A stretch of 64,000 bases of DNA from an uncultured Pelagimonas sp. (GCF_947498515.1 NZ_CANMKO010000006.1:124001-188000); one strand, 5' to 3'. Counted from the first letter of the stretch, positions 36,256 to 45,963 are shown. Numbers and translations: made by a program. The notes: generated from the sequence alone by a model not told the origin.

Positions 36256-36993
36256 CTACATCGCAGCCGCCGCATCGCGGACGGTTTGACGACGAGCCGC
36301 GTTCGGCGGATGGGTTCCCAGGAACTCATTGCCAGGGTCGGGAATGCGCGTAAAGAATTCGGAACCGCGGATTGGATCGTAGCCCGACTTTGCCGCAATC
36401 ACTGTGCCCAACCGGTCCGCTTCTAGCTCAAACTCTTTTGAAAACGACCGCGCCCCAATTGCCGCGCCCAGTTGTTCCGCGTTGCGCACCGTTTCCGGAT
36501 CAGCCCCGCCAAGCGCCGCAATCCCCGACAAAACAACCGCCCCGTAAGTTGCGGTTTCCCGGGTGCGTTCGAGATGCTTAAGGATATGGTGCGCCGCCTC
36601 GTGGCCCATAATAAAGGCCAGTTCATCAGCATTTCGCACGGATGTGATCAGCGCAAGATTGAAAGCAAGGATGGGACGGCCAAACCGGTCAACGGTTTGA
36701 AAGGCGTTTGGTGCCTGATCTGGGCGATCATCAACAACGATCTGAAAATCGCAATTTCCACGTCCAACGGCCTTGCGGCATTCACGCTCTGCAACCGGTT
36801 CTACCGTTTGTACAACCTGCACAAACTGACGTGCAGCACGGGCGGCTTGCCTCTGAATCTCTGGATCAATTGGCTTTGTTTGTGGAGTTTGCGTGGTTTG
36901 TGCGGGTCCGGCCACAGGACCGGATGACGGGACGGACACCGTCGCGCAAGCCGACAGCAATATAAAAATCAAAGGCAATAGTCGCGTCATCAT
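36256..36993 (-). CDS. M48-family metallopeptidase lipoprotein
   Basis: A 245-residue zinc peptidase of the M48 (Oma1/BepA/LoiP-like) type anchored as a lipoprotein: PLIFILLSACAT is a lipobox-type signal. The catalytic motif is MGHEAAHHILKH (HExxH) and the third ligand Glu is in FELEADRLG. The substrate-side motif TRIPDPGNEFLGTHPPNAAR ends the protein. Family members degrade misassembled outer-membrane proteins. The start may be either of two adjacent Met codons (36993 or 36990). It is monocistronic, upstream of the DUF6455 array on the same strand. Confidence 0.9.
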   Translation of the reverse strand: MMTRLLPLIFILLSACATVSVPSSGPVAGPAQTTQTPQTKPIDPEIQRQAARAARQFVQVVQTVEPVAERECRKAVGRGNCDFQIVVDDRPDQAPNAFQTVDRFGRPILAFNLALITSVRNADELAFIMGHEAAHHILKHLERTRETATYGAVVLSGIAALGGADPETVRNAEQLGAAIGARSFSKEFELEADRLGTVIAAKSGYDPIRGSEFFTRIPDPGNEFLGTHPPNAARRQTVRDAAAAM

Positions 36994-37118
36994 GGGCCCC
37001 ATTTGGTTGAGGTGACCATAGGCGGCGAATGTTGCAAGGGCCACCCCTGAGCCTTCAATTGACAGTGACCGGCGGTTTTCTAGTTCCGCCCTGCTCCGAA
37101 CACGGTTACCATTCCATC

Positions 37119-37364
37119 ATGTTTAGTATTGAACACGAATTCGACGCCACGGTCGTTACGCTTGTGGATGAAGGGGCAAAGCCCTTGCAAGAGGATGTGA
37201 TTGTCTCTTCGTTTGAGGAATGCGTAACGGTTGAACAATATGATCCGCGCACCGAAGAAACGCAAAAGGTGACGTTATCGATTTCGCAAATGCGCGATCT
37301 GGTGGCGGCCGTGTCCTTGCCCGAAGGTGTTTACACACGTCCTAAGGACGAAGATAACCCTTAG
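37119..37364 (+). CDS. Small conserved acidic protein of unknown function
   Basis: An 81-residue protein starting MFSIEHEFDATVVTLVDEG, acidic, with predicted beta strands followed by SISQMRDLVAAV and a Lys/Asp-rich end. No signal peptide or known motif is seen. It overlaps the convergent DUF167 gene by four bases at their 3' ends. The ATG at 37119 is preferred because upstream in-frame sequence is not protein-like and overlaps the M48 promoter. Confidence 0.65.
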   Translation: MFSIEHEFDATVVTLVDEGAKPLQEDVIVSSFEECVTVEQYDPRTEETQKVTLSISQMRDLVAAVSLPEGVYTRPKDEDNP

Positions 37365-37615
37365 TCGATCCGAATAACCTTGTCCCGCGAGGTCTCTCCA
37401 CGGATCAGTGACAGGCGTGATTTTGGTACGCCCAGCGCCTTGGCCAAAAGCTTGATCACCGCTGCGTTGGCTTTGCCATTCTCGGGAACCGTGGTCACAT
37501 AAATGCGCATTTCACCGCCCTTGCGTTCGATTGCGTTACGCGATGCTTTGGGCGTGACACGCACCGCAATGGTGGTTTCTGAAAGGGCGAGATCGGTCAA
37601 ATCGGGCAAGCGCAT
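37361..37615 (-). CDS. DUF167 (YggU) family protein
   Basis: An 84-residue protein of the YggU/DUF167 family: IAVRVTPKASRNAIE at the N-terminus, then the signature PENGKANAAVIKLLAKALGVPKSRL and GETSRDKVIRI. Function is unknown in the family. It stands alone on the minus strand and converges with the small acidic protein gene. Confidence 0.9.
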   Translation of the reverse strand: MRLPDLTDLALSETTIAVRVTPKASRNAIERKGGEMRIYVTTVPENGKANAAVIKLLAKALGVPKSRLSLIRGETSRDKVIRID

Positions 37616-37712
37616 GGGGACTGGCTACCAACCTCGGCCGATTTGCGCAACTTTGGCGGTTGAAACCTAGCCCGTTAGCCCTGACATATGCACAGCGACA
37701 ACAGGAGAGACC

Positions 37713-38291
37713 ATGCCGAGCCCAAACCCCCAAGCCCTTGATTTCCTGCTGACCCGCCGGTCTCGCCCTGCCAAAACGCTATTGGCCCCCGCTCCGGACG
37801 ACGCGCGGTTGAAACGTTTGCTGACTGCTGCGGCACGAAGCCCGGACCACGGCAAGCTAGAACCTTGGCGGTTTGTCGTCTTGCGCGATGCGGCCTTGCA
37901 ACGGCTGGCCGGTGCCGTGCCCGCCTGTGGCGCGCGTCTTGGCAAATCGCCCGAAGACATTGCCAAAGCGCAAGCCGCCTTTGCCGATAGCCCTTTGTGC
38001 GTCGCTGTGATCGAAAGTCAAAAAGAAAGCCCCAAAGTCCCGGCCATTGAACAAAGCTACTCAGCCGGTGCCGTTTGTCTTGCCTTGCTCAATGCCGCCT
38101 TGGCGGATGGCTGGGGGGCCAATTGGCTCTCTGGTTGGGCCTCTCATGACCGAACATTCATTGAAGGTGAACTGGGCCTTTCGACCAATGAACGTATTGC
38201 CGGTTTCTTGCATATCGGCACCGAAAAATTCGCCCCACCAGAGCGGCCTCGCCCTGACCTTGATGCCATTACCACTTGGGTAGACGAATGA
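37713..38291 (+). CDS. Nitroreductase family protein (YdjA-like)
   Basis: A 192-residue FMN-dependent oxidoreductase of the compact YdjA branch. The FMN-binding start LTRRSRPAKTL, the AARSPDHGKLEPWRFVVL segment and GWGANWLSGW are visible. The physiological substrate is unknown. It overlaps the next gene by ATGA, so it is coupled to the EI24 membrane protein. Confidence 0.88.
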   Translation: MPSPNPQALDFLLTRRSRPAKTLLAPAPDDARLKRLLTAAARSPDHGKLEPWRFVVLRDAALQRLAGAVPACGARLGKSPEDIAKAQAAFADSPLCVAVIESQKESPKVPAIEQSYSAGAVCLALLNAALADGWGANWLSGWASHDRTFIEGELGLSTNERIAGFLHIGTEKFAPPERPRPDLDAITTWVDE

Positions 38292-38974
38292 TTATCAGTG
38301 CTTTTCTCTCCGCCATCGCCCAGATGAGCGACAAACGCTTCCGCTCGGTTTTGCTGCGCGGCGTGGGTTTGGCGATTGCCATCTTGTTCGCGATCTCAAG
38401 CCTGTTCATCTGGGGTGTCGGTTTCTTTGTCGGCGACGCCGTCTCCCTGCCGTGGATCGGCGAAGTTCAGTGGCTCGACAATGTGCTCAGCTGGGCCATG
38501 GTACCCTTGATGATCATCTTGTCGGTCTTCCTGATGGTGCCTGTTGCCTCGGCCATCACATCGATCTTTTTGGATGATGTTGCCCAAGCGGTCGAGGATC
38601 GCCACTATCCCGGCTTGCCACCCGCCAGCGAAGTCAGCATGTCAGACGGATTGCGCGACACGGCGAGCTTTCTTGGTGTGATGATTGCCGCCAACCTTGT
38701 GGCACTGATCTTGTATATGGTCTTTGCCCCGCTTGCGCCGTTTATCTTTTGGGCGTTGAACGGGTTCTTGCTGGGCCGCGAATACTTTACACTGGCCGCC
38801 ATTCGCCGGGTTGGCCGGGTCGAAGCCACGAAGCTTCGCAAACGTCACATGGTAACGATCTGGGCCGCCGGGGTGTTGATGGCAATGCCACTATCGATTC
38901 CGCTGGTGAACCTGTTCATTCCGGTTTTGGGTGCCGCAACCTTTACCCACATCTTTCACCGTCTGAACAAATAG
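38288..38974 (+). CDS. EI24 domain (CysZ-like) membrane protein
   Basis: A 228-residue inner-membrane protein with four main hydrophobic segments (about residues 25-55, 70-95, 130-160 and 190-220). The family loop FLLGREYFTLAAIRRVG is present. CysZ relatives import sulfate, but alphaproteobacterial members of this type are uncharacterised and there are no sulfur genes nearby. ATG 38288 overlaps the nitroreductase stop by 4 bases. A terminator follows directly. Confidence 0.86.
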   Translation: MIISAFLSAIAQMSDKRFRSVLLRGVGLAIAILFAISSLFIWGVGFFVGDAVSLPWIGEVQWLDNVLSWAMVPLMIILSVFLMVPVASAITSIFLDDVAQAVEDRHYPGLPPASEVSMSDGLRDTASFLGVMIAANLVALILYMVFAPLAPFIFWALNGFLLGREYFTLAAIRRVGRVEATKLRKRHMVTIWAAGVLMAMPLSIPLVNLFIPVLGAATFTHIFHRLNK

Positions 38975-38999
38975 GGGCGCAAATTAGCGCCCCCTTTCC
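38974..38999 (+). terminator. Rho-independent terminator of the nitroreductase/EI24 unit
   Basis: GGGGCGC pairs with GCGCCCC around AAATTA and is followed by CTTTCCT. The first stem base is the last base of the EI24 stop codon. Confidence 0.7.
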
Positions 39000-39001
39000 T
39001 C

Positions 39002-39280
39002 TTATCCGCCGCGGTTTTCGAACTTGGTCCACTGGGCAATGTCATCGACCGTAATAGTCTCGGTAAGAATGACCGTGGCCACAATCGCCCATATGACAAA
39101 GGCGATACCTGTGGTGATCCACGCCTTGCGCTTAAGGTTGTGTTCCTGTGGGCTACCGGCATGCGTGCCGGGCACAATCTCACCGGATTCACCTTGAGTT
39201 TTTAGCCGGATCGGAATCACGACGAGAAACGTCATGAACCAGAAGACAGCGTATAGAACGAGACCTGAGGTGATCCCCAT
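39002..39280 (-). CDS. DUF1467 family membrane protein
   Basis: A 92-residue protein with two transmembrane helices (about 5-25 and 55-75) and the family pattern GLVLYAVFWFMTFLVVIP followed by IRLKTQGESGEIVPGTHAGSP. Function is unknown; the family sits next to methylmalonyl-CoA epimerase in many alphaproteobacteria, as here. Its start shares one base with the epimerase stop (TGATG). Confidence 0.9.
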   Translation of the reverse strand: MGITSGLVLYAVFWFMTFLVVIPIRLKTQGESGEIVPGTHAGSPQEHNLKRKAWITTGIAFVIWAIVATVILTETITVDDIAQWTKFENRGG

Positions 39281-39684
39281 CAGACCTGCTCCAGCTCCAC
39301 GAGGCAGCCGTTAAAGTCTTTGGGGTGCAGGAACAAAACAGGCTTGCCGTGCGCACCAATTTTGGGCTCACCGGTTCCAAGAACCCGTGCACCGGTTTCG
39401 GTTAGATGATCCCGCGCGGCAATGATATCATCAACCTCATAGCAAATATGATGGATGCCGCCTGCTGGATTCTTGTCAAGGAACCCCTGAATAGGGCTGC
39501 CTTCACCCAGCGGGTAAAGCAGCTCAATCTTGGTATTGGGCAATTCGATGAAAATCACGGTCACGCCGTGGTCGGGTTCATCTTGCGGGTCGCCAACTTT
39601 GGCCCCCAAAGCATTGCGATATTGATCTGCGGCGGCCTGTAGATCCGGCACCGCGATGGCAACGTGGTTCAAACGTCCAATCAT
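39280..39684 (-). CDS. mce: Methylmalonyl-CoA epimerase
   Basis: A 134-residue glyoxalase-fold (VOC) enzyme converting (S)- to (R)-methylmalonyl-CoA in propionate metabolism. The metal ligands are seen in LNHVAIAVPDL, GGIHHICYEVDD and LVELEQ. Length matches the family. ATG 39684 has GGGAGAG upstream; the open frame runs further but does not match. It is coupled to the DUF1467 gene downstream. Confidence 0.93.
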   Translation of the reverse strand: MIGRLNHVAIAVPDLQAAADQYRNALGAKVGDPQDEPDHGVTVIFIELPNTKIELLYPLGEGSPIQGFLDKNPAGGIHHICYEVDDIIAARDHLTETGARVLGTGEPKIGAHGKPVLFLHPKDFNGCLVELEQV

Positions 39685-39831
39685 GTTTCTCTCCCAGTCC
39701 TGTCGTCGCCTTGCGTTATGGCCCGGACGCCACAAAAGGGGCAAGCAGATGTCCAAACCCTGCGGCCTTTAACCGCTTGTTCACCAGCATTGATGAATCC
39801 TGTGTAACGACTCGCACCTCAGGAGGGGATC

Positions 39832-40548
39832 ATGGACGACGATGACCTAATGCACACACACCTACGGCCAACTGCCACACGGCCGCTACTTGGATTAACG
39901 ATTCTAGTTGTAGAAGACAGCCGCTTTGCCTGTGACGCGATGCGTCTTTTGTGCCTGCGATCCGGCGCACGCATTCGCCGCGCCGATTGCTTGAAATCGG
40001 CACGGCGCCATTTGCAGGTGTATCGCCCAAGCGTGGTGATTATCGATCTTGGCCTGCCTGATGGATCAGGGGCCGAGCTGATTTCCGAACTCTCCATTGC
40101 CTGCCCACGGGTCGAAGTTATCCTTGGAACAAGCGGCGATAGCTTTGCCGAAGAGGTCGCCTTGGCCGCGGGCGCGGATGGGTTTCTTGCCAAACCGATT
40201 TCATCTGTTGTCGCGTTTCAAAACGCCATCATCTCGGCCTTGCCGCTTGAACGCCAACCCAATGGCCCACGCCTTGTAAGCGACGATCCGGTTCTACCCG
40301 ATCCTCTGGCGTACCGCGATGACATGGCCCATGCAGCCGACGTATTGGATGACCGCGAAGATGATCGATCGCTGGCCTATGTGACCCAGTTTTTGACCGG
40401 TGTCGCGCGTAGCGCCGGCGATGGCATTCTACAAAAAGCCGCAGAAGATTTGGCACAAGCGCGCCAATCTGGACGCCCTTTGCAATCGGATTTGGCCAAA
40501 GTCGCCGCTCTGGTTCAGGATCGTATGACCGATAGGATCGCTATGTAG
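39832..40548 (+). CDS. Orphan response regulator with helical C-terminus
   Basis: A 238-residue protein with an N-terminal receiver domain: ILVVEDSRFACDAM, the phospho-acceptor in VVIIDLGLPDGSG, and the conserved Lys in GFLAKPISS. The C-terminal 90 residues are helical with no recognised DNA-binding or enzymatic motif, so output is probably by protein interaction. The ATG follows GGAGGGG. No kinase is adjacent; the hybrid kinase at 31.9 kb is the only one in the window. Confidence 0.85.
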   Translation: MDDDDLMHTHLRPTATRPLLGLTILVVEDSRFACDAMRLLCLRSGARIRRADCLKSARRHLQVYRPSVVIIDLGLPDGSGAELISELSIACPRVEVILGTSGDSFAEEVALAAGADGFLAKPISSVVAFQNAIISALPLERQPNGPRLVSDDPVLPDPLAYRDDMAHAADVLDDREDDRSLAYVTQFLTGVARSAGDGILQKAAEDLAQARQSGRPLQSDLAKVAALVQDRMTDRIAM

Positions 40549-40554
40549 CACCAG

Positions 40555-41775
40555 CTAGAGAAGCAAGTTCGGGTCATCCCCCAAATCGAGCTGGGGGAAA
40601 ATATCCCGCTCAACGGCCCCTGATGGCAATCCGAACAAATCGCGGATCAACCATCCGGTATAGGCACGCAAATCACGTGTCGGCATCAAATCGCGCCGCT
40701 GAAAGAGATCTGCTTCGTTAAGGCCGGGCCAATCGGCATGAACACGGCCACCGCGAATGGCCCCCCCTGCCAACACCATGGCCCCACCGGTGCCGTGATC
40801 CGTTCCCTTAGACCCGTTGAAACGTGCTGTTCGGCCAAATTCGGTTATCGCCACGACAGCCGTGCGCTTCCACGCCGGGCCTTTGAGCTCTGACTTCAAA
40901 GTAAGGATTACATCAGACAAAGCTGATAGAGATCGGGCCAAAACACGCCCTTGGTTGGCGTGCGTGTCCCAGCCGTTCAGTGAGAAAGACGCGATGCGTG
41001 CGTCTTTGCGCAATCGTCCGGCGGCAAATTTCGCCACGCGGGTTTCATAGCTGGTTCCGCGTCCGGCTGCTGCATTGTCTTGCAACATCGACATCATGTC
41101 TTGCATGCCCCCTTCAACCGCCACCGCATCGCCATCGGAATCCGCTAACCGTAGCCCCTCGGCCAAGGCCGCTGACATGGCCGGATCATCCTTAGTCACC
41201 AATTGCGCCAAACGGATTGCTTGTGAGCTAAGGGCCAAATCAACATCGGGCGACCACCGCTGGACGGTTTGCGCACCGCCCAAAATGTTCAACGGATCGC
41301 TCCCGATGGCATAAGCCATTTCTGCATTTTGCCCCGACATATGCCCCATCATCCGGTTAAGCCACCCATCCCGGACCTTGCCATCCTGAAGCGAGAAACC
41401 GCCCGCCTCTAGCAAATCTTGACCGTCAAAATGGCTACGCTTGTCCCGGTAGGGCGTTGAAACCGCATGCACAAAGCCAAGTTGTTGATCTTGCCACAAG
41501 GGCAACAACGGGCGTAGCGCCCCATGCATGGCGAAAAAGCCGTCCAAATCTATGTAACCCTCATCACCAAGGGTGAGAGGCCCCCGCAAACCCGAAAATC
41601 CCGCATCACCATAGGGGGCCACCGCTCCCATCCCATCCATGCCGCCGCGCAGAATGATCACCACCAACCGCTTGTCGCCGGGGGCCGACGCAAAACTTAC
41701 CGGCGTTAGCAAGGGACTTGCCGCCAAAGAGCACCCCAAGGCGACCGAACGGCTTAGAAATGATCGACGATCCAT
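40555..41775 (-). CDS. DUF1501 protein exported by the Tat route
   Basis: A 406-residue protein with an N-terminal twin-arginine signal (MDRRSFLSRSVALGCSLAAS). The alkaline-phosphatase-like DUF1501 domain shows VVIILRGGMDGMGAVAP, FSLNGWDTHANQG and AVVAITEFGRTARFNGSKGTDHGTGGAMVLAG. Members may be sulfatase-like enzymes, but their substrate is unknown. It lies 3 bases downstream of the DUF1800 gene, the usual partner. Confidence 0.9.
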   Translation of the reverse strand: MDRRSFLSRSVALGCSLAASPLLTPVSFASAPGDKRLVVIILRGGMDGMGAVAPYGDAGFSGLRGPLTLGDEGYIDLDGFFAMHGALRPLLPLWQDQQLGFVHAVSTPYRDKRSHFDGQDLLEAGGFSLQDGKVRDGWLNRMMGHMSGQNAEMAYAIGSDPLNILGGAQTVQRWSPDVDLALSSQAIRLAQLVTKDDPAMSAALAEGLRLADSDGDAVAVEGGMQDMMSMLQDNAAAGRGTSYETRVAKFAAGRLRKDARIASFSLNGWDTHANQGRVLARSLSALSDVILTLKSELKGPAWKRTAVVAITEFGRTARFNGSKGTDHGTGGAMVLAGGAIRGGRVHADWPGLNEADLFQRRDLMPTRDLRAYTGWLIRDLFGLPSGAVERDIFPQLDLGDDPNLLL

Positions 41776-41778
41776 GAC

Positions 41779-43164
41779 TTATGTCCTTTGAAAGGCAGGA
41801 GAAATGAGCACAAGCCCAATGCCGTCTGCGCGGCTTTCGGCGGCACCGGCGGCGAAACGCACAGTGTCATTGGCCCGCGACCCCAAGGCCGTTTTAACGA
41901 ACTCACGCGGATCAGGTAGTTGCGGCACCAAAAGGCTTGGCACAATCACCGCCCATTGTAGCCGCGCCGCCATCCCTTGAGGCGTGATCCAAGCGCTGTC
42001 GTCTTCGTCCAATCCATCCGGGCCGCTGGGCCTTTGCCAGATATGCCCCATCAGGCGCAAAGGGTCAAAAAACCGTTGCCGCATCTTCTTTTCGGTGAGC
42101 GACTGCACCGTTCTTGGATGGACGTTCAAGGCCCTTGCAGCCGAGCTCACAAACTCAAAAGGCTGCTTAAAATTCGGATTGCGATCCGTCCAGGCCATTG
42201 GATGGCGCAGCATGGCTTCGTAAACGACGCTCAGTTCCCCATCGCTGTCGCGCCAAACCCGCTCAATCGCCGCAACCAAATCGGGATCAGGGCGATCAGA
42301 TACAAAATGCGTTGCTAGTTTGGTAGCCATATGCCGGGCCGTCGCCGGGTGCACGGCAAGGTCGCGCAACACAACATGGATGTCACGAATATGCGGTTTG
42401 TCGCCACCATAAGACGTCCCCAAAACTATTTCTTCACCCGGTTCCGCGAGGCTCTTTTGGAAATGTCGCCCTTTGTTGGCCTTAAAGGTCAGGCCAGTCA
42501 AAAGCTCTGCCAACTCACGCACGTCACCCTGAGTATAGGGACCATCAACCCCAAGCGTGTGCAGTTCCAGAATTTCTCGTGCAAGGTTTTCGTTCAGTCC
42601 AAATTTGCCCGGTTTTTTCTTGGCTTGACGCGAATTTGGCCCGGCCGAGCGATCTTGATCAAGGTAGTGAACCATCAACGGATGGGTCACACTCGCAATC
42701 AGCAAGTCACTGAAATTTCCCGACATATTTGGGCGAATGGCGCTTTCGACAAAGGGGGACACACCGCGACGGATGACCCCGGCTTTGCCCGCTGTGGTGA
42801 AATGATCCGCCCAAAACCCTTCAATTCTTTCTTTGAACGGTGTCTGAGAATGGGTGCGCCGCAAGACGTGTGACGCCATCCACGTCCAATGATCCAACCG
42901 GGCTTGCTTTTTTAGCAACCGTATCTCTTTGCGTAGGGTTTCCCCGGCATCCGTACCGCGATTTTTGCGAAACTCTTTTTGGAGCTCTTCACGTTTGACC
43001 ATGCGCAAGCGGAACTCGGGAAAGCTTTCGATCGGGAAACGATCGGCCATCTCGTCAGGGCGGTCCAATCCGGCCAAAAATTCACCTACACTCTCACTCG
43101 GTGCAATGTTTGGCGATAACCCGCACCCGAAACGAATTTCGGCAAGGATTGGATCGAAAGACAT
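41779..43164 (-). CDS. DUF1800 family protein
   Basis: A 461-residue protein of the DUF1800 family, always or nearly always paired with DUF1501. Typical segments are SFDPILAEIRFGCGLSP, FWADHFTT, GLNENLAREILELHTLGVDG and FKQPFEFVSSAARAL. No clear signal peptide is seen, so it may be carried out with its Tat-exported partner or act inside. ATG 43164 is preferred over the upstream in-frame Met because the extension covers the aspS terminator. Confidence 0.88.
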   Translation of the reverse strand: MSFDPILAEIRFGCGLSPNIAPSESVGEFLAGLDRPDEMADRFPIESFPEFRLRMVKREELQKEFRKNRGTDAGETLRKEIRLLKKQARLDHWTWMASHVLRRTHSQTPFKERIEGFWADHFTTAGKAGVIRRGVSPFVESAIRPNMSGNFSDLLIASVTHPLMVHYLDQDRSAGPNSRQAKKKPGKFGLNENLAREILELHTLGVDGPYTQGDVRELAELLTGLTFKANKGRHFQKSLAEPGEEIVLGTSYGGDKPHIRDIHVVLRDLAVHPATARHMATKLATHFVSDRPDPDLVAAIERVWRDSDGELSVVYEAMLRHPMAWTDRNPNFKQPFEFVSSAARALNVHPRTVQSLTEKKMRQRFFDPLRLMGHIWQRPSGPDGLDEDDSAWITPQGMAARLQWAVIVPSLLVPQLPDPREFVKTALGSRANDTVRFAAGAAESRADGIGLVLISPAFQRT

Positions 43165-43199
43165 AAATGGCTCGCTCGTTTTGTTCCTGAACCCGACAA

Positions 43200-43231
43200 T
43201 AAGAAAAGGCCGATGCGATTGCACCGGCCTT
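43200..43231 (-). terminator. Rho-independent terminator of aspS
   Basis: On the minus strand AAGGCCG pairs with CGGCCTT around a 12-base loop and is followed by TTCTT. It lies between aspS and the DUF1800 gene, which must therefore have its own promoter. Confidence 0.75.
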
Positions 43232-43275
43232 CTCGTGTCATGTCGAGTCATTGGCGATTGGTTGCCAAAATGAGG

Positions 43276-45135
43276 TTATTGATCCTGCGGAATGACGCGT
43301 AGGCCCAGTTCCATCAACTGATCAGATTGCGGATCGCTCGGCGCGTTCATCATGAGATCTTCGGCACGTTGGTTCATTGGGAACATCATGACTTCGCGGA
43401 TGTTTTGCTGATCCGCCAGCAACATCACGATCCGGTCGATCCCAGCGGCACAGCCACCGTGGGGCGGGGCACCGTATTGGAACGCGTTGACCAAGGCACC
43501 AAAACGGCTCTCGACCTCTTCTTTGCCATAACCGGCGATCTCGAACGCTTTGTACATGATTTCCGGTCTGTGGTTCCGGATCGCGCCCGAGACCAATTCG
43601 TACCCATTACAGGCCAAATCGTACTGATAGCCCAACACGTCGAGCGGGTTGCCCTCAAGCGCTTCGGCACCACCTTGGGGCATCGAAAACGGGTTGTGTT
43701 CGAAATCGATCTTGCCGGTGTCTTCGTCTTGTTCGTAGATCGGGAAGTCGACAATCCAGGCAAAGGCAAAGCGATCTTTGTCGAGCAGGTTCAACTCAGT
43801 GCCGATCACATCACGGGCTTTACCTGCGATTTTTTCAAAGGCTTTGGGTTTGCCGCCCAAGAAGAACGCCGCATCGCCAATGCCAAGGCCAAGCTGTTGG
43901 CGGATGGCTTCGGTGCGCTCGGGGCCGATGTTTTTGGCGAGCGGACCGGCAGCTTCCATGCCGACTTCGACTTCGCCGGATTTGATCTTGGCTTGGGCTT
44001 CTTTGACTTTGATGCCCAGTTCCTGCGCCACAGAGTCAGCGGTTTTTTCACGCCAGAAGATGTAGCCCATGCCGGGCAGACCTTCGCCTTGCGCAAATTT
44101 GTTCATCCGGTCACAGAATTTGCGCCCGCCGCCGGTTGGCGCAGGAATGGCGCGAACTTCGGTGCCCTCTTGCTCCAACAACTTGGCAAAAATCGCAAAG
44201 CCGGAGCCGCGGAAGTGTTCGGAACAATCCTGCATTTTGATCGGGTTGCGCAGGTCTGGCTTGTCGCTGCCGTACCATTTGGCGGCATCACGATAGGAAA
44301 TCTGCGGCCACTCGTGTGGCGCATCAACCTTTTTGCCTTCGCCGAACTCTTCAAACACCCCGGCCAAAACGGGCGCGATGGTGTCAAAGATGTCTTGCTG
44401 CTCAACAAAGCTCATCTCTAGGTCGAGCTGATAGAAATCGGTGGGCGAGCGATCGGCGCGTGGGTCTTCGTCGCGGAAACATGGCGCGATCTGGAAGTAT
44501 TTATCAAAGCCCGAAACCATGATCAGCTGTTTGAACTGCTGCGGGGCCTGTGGCAGCGCATAGAACTTGCCTGGCTGTTGACGCGATGGCACGAGGAAGT
44601 CGCGCGCACCTTCGGGCGAGGACGCGGTGATGATCGGCGTCTGGAATTCGCGGAAGTTCAAATCCCACATGCGTTTGCGCATCGAGGACACAACATCAGA
44701 GCGCAGGGCCATCGACTTTTGCATCACATCGCGACGCAGGTCGAGATAGCGGTACTTGAGACGGGTTTCCTCAGGGTATTCCTGATCGCCAAAGACCATG
44801 AGCGGTAGCTCAGCAGCGGAACCCAGCACTTCGAGTTCACGAACAAAGACTTCGATTTCGCCGGTTGGCAGGTTGGGGTTGATCAGGCTCTCGTCCCGCG
44901 CCAGCACGTTGCCGTCGATGCGGATACACCATTCGGAGCGGACCTTTTCCAGATCGGCAAAGGCCGGGCTGTCGCCATCGGCGATGACTTGAGTGATGCC
45001 GTAGTGGTCGCGCAAGTCGATGAAAAGAACGCCACCGTGATCTCGGACGCGATGCACCCAACCGGAAAGGCGGACGGTGTCACCGACATTGGCTTTGGTC
45101 AGGTCGGCGCAGGTATGGCTGCGATAGGCGTGCAT
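43276..45135 (-). CDS. aspS: Aspartyl-tRNA synthetase
   Basis: A 619-residue class II aminoacyl-tRNA synthetase. An OB-fold anticodon-binding domain (residues 1-110: [23 protein letters not shown]) precedes the catalytic core with motif 2 [16 protein letters not shown] and motif 3 [16 protein letters not shown], and carries the bacterial GAD insertion at about 300-430. Slightly longer than E. coli AspRS (590), as usual in alphaproteobacteria. Whether it also charges tRNA-Asn cannot be told here. It is monocistronic with its own terminator. Confidence 0.96.
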   Translation of the reverse strand: MHAYRSHTCADLTKANVGDTVRLSGWVHRVRDHGGVLFIDLRDHYGITQVIADGDSPAFADLEKVRSEWCIRIDGNVLARDESLINPNLPTGEIEVFVRELEVLGSAAELPLMVFGDQEYPEETRLKYRYLDLRRDVMQKSMALRSDVVSSMRKRMWDLNFREFQTPIITASSPEGARDFLVPSRQQPGKFYALPQAPQQFKQLIMVSGFDKYFQIAPCFRDEDPRADRSPTDFYQLDLEMSFVEQQDIFDTIAPVLAGVFEEFGEGKKVDAPHEWPQISYRDAAKWYGSDKPDLRNPIKMQDCSEHFRGSGFAIFAKLLEQEGTEVRAIPAPTGGGRKFCDRMNKFAQGEGLPGMGYIFWREKTADSVAQELGIKVKEAQAKIKSGEVEVGMEAAGPLAKNIGPERTEAIRQQLGLGIGDAAFFLGGKPKAFEKIAGKARDVIGTELNLLDKDRFAFAWIVDFPIYEQDEDTGKIDFEHNPFSMPQGGAEALEGNPLDVLGYQYDLACNGYELVSGAIRNHRPEIMYKAFEIAGYGKEEVESRFGALVNAFQYGAPPHGGCAAGIDRIVMLLADQQNIREVMMFPMNQRAEDLMMNAPSDPQSDQLMELGLRVIPQDQ

Positions 45136-45327
45136 CTGTTCTATCCCTTCGGGCGGATGTCATTTTGTCTGGATATCGCCATAACTGGCGCTTGTTGGCC
45201 GATACACCGTTTGTGGGCGCTAAAGTCAAGGGATGCGTCGCGTTGTCGGCGGTTTATAGGGGTTTGAGTGGGCAAGGGCATCTGCAAGCAGCCTTCCCCG
45301 GGGTTTGTTTGACAAGATGAAAAGGCG

Positions 45328-45963
45328 TTAGAGCGTGGACATGATCAGCCCGCGTAGAGAATTGCCAACAAAGATAGATTGCGCGTGGCGCAGGTCCGAC
45401 AAGGTAAGCGTTCCTTCTTGATAGTCACCCTCGGCCAAGAGCGATTGGCGCAAAATACCGGGGAGGAGGCCGGACGTTAGGGGCGGGGTAAGCCGTAGGC
45501 CGTCTTGCGTGGTGACAAAAAGGTTGGTGATCGTGCCTTCGCAAAGCTCATCCCGTTCGTTGAGAAACAAAAGCTCATCTATGCCTTTTGGCAGGGCGGC
45601 GCGGGCCTTGTCATAAAGCGCACGCCGAGTTGTTTTGTGGCGCAGCCATGGGTCGGTGCTATCTAGCCGAGCACTGTTAATTTGGAGCCGCCACGCAGGC
45701 GGGTTTTCGGCCAAAGGCGCGGTTGTCAGGTCCAAGGCGCCATCACGCGCCAACGTTAGCCGACAGCGAAGGGCAGTTTCTCCCCCTTTGTCTTGGAGCA
45801 ACTCGCGTACTGATTGCGAGTCAAACAAGATGCCGAACGCATGGGCAGAGCGCGCCAAACGTGCCAGATGTAGGTCAAGACGCACAAACCCCGTGCCGGG
45901 GTGATAGCCAAAGGTCTCGATCAGGCGAAACTCGGGCTCAACTGGGCAAAGCGGGCTTTCCAT
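45328..45963 (-). CDS. pabC: PabC-like aminotransferase class IV (aminodeoxychorismate lyase)
   Basis: A 211-residue PLP enzyme likely to release 4-aminobenzoate from aminodeoxychorismate for folate synthesis. The PLP Lys lies in LRHKTTRRALYD and the family motif is ELCEGTITNLFV. It is shorter than E. coli PabC but matches the roseobacter form, which starts FRLIETFGYHPG. Its 5' end overlaps the pabB gene by 43 bases in another frame, which points to tight coupling with aminodeoxychorismate synthase. Confidence 0.85.
   Translation of the reverse strand: MESPLCPVEPEFRLIETFGYHPGTGFVRLDLHLARLARSAHAFGILFDSQSVRELLQDKGGETALRCRLTLARDGALDLTTAPLAENPPAWRLQINSARLDSTDPWLRHKTTRRALYDKARAALPKGIDELLFLNERDELCEGTITNLFVTTQDGLRLTPPLTSGLLPGILRQSLLAEGDYQEGTLTLSDLRHAQSIFVGNSLRGLIMSTL

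Noticed and set aside
43327-44421. 364-codon open frame antisense to aspS
   Set aside because: Fully covered by the unambiguous aspS gene; translation has no recognisable domain.
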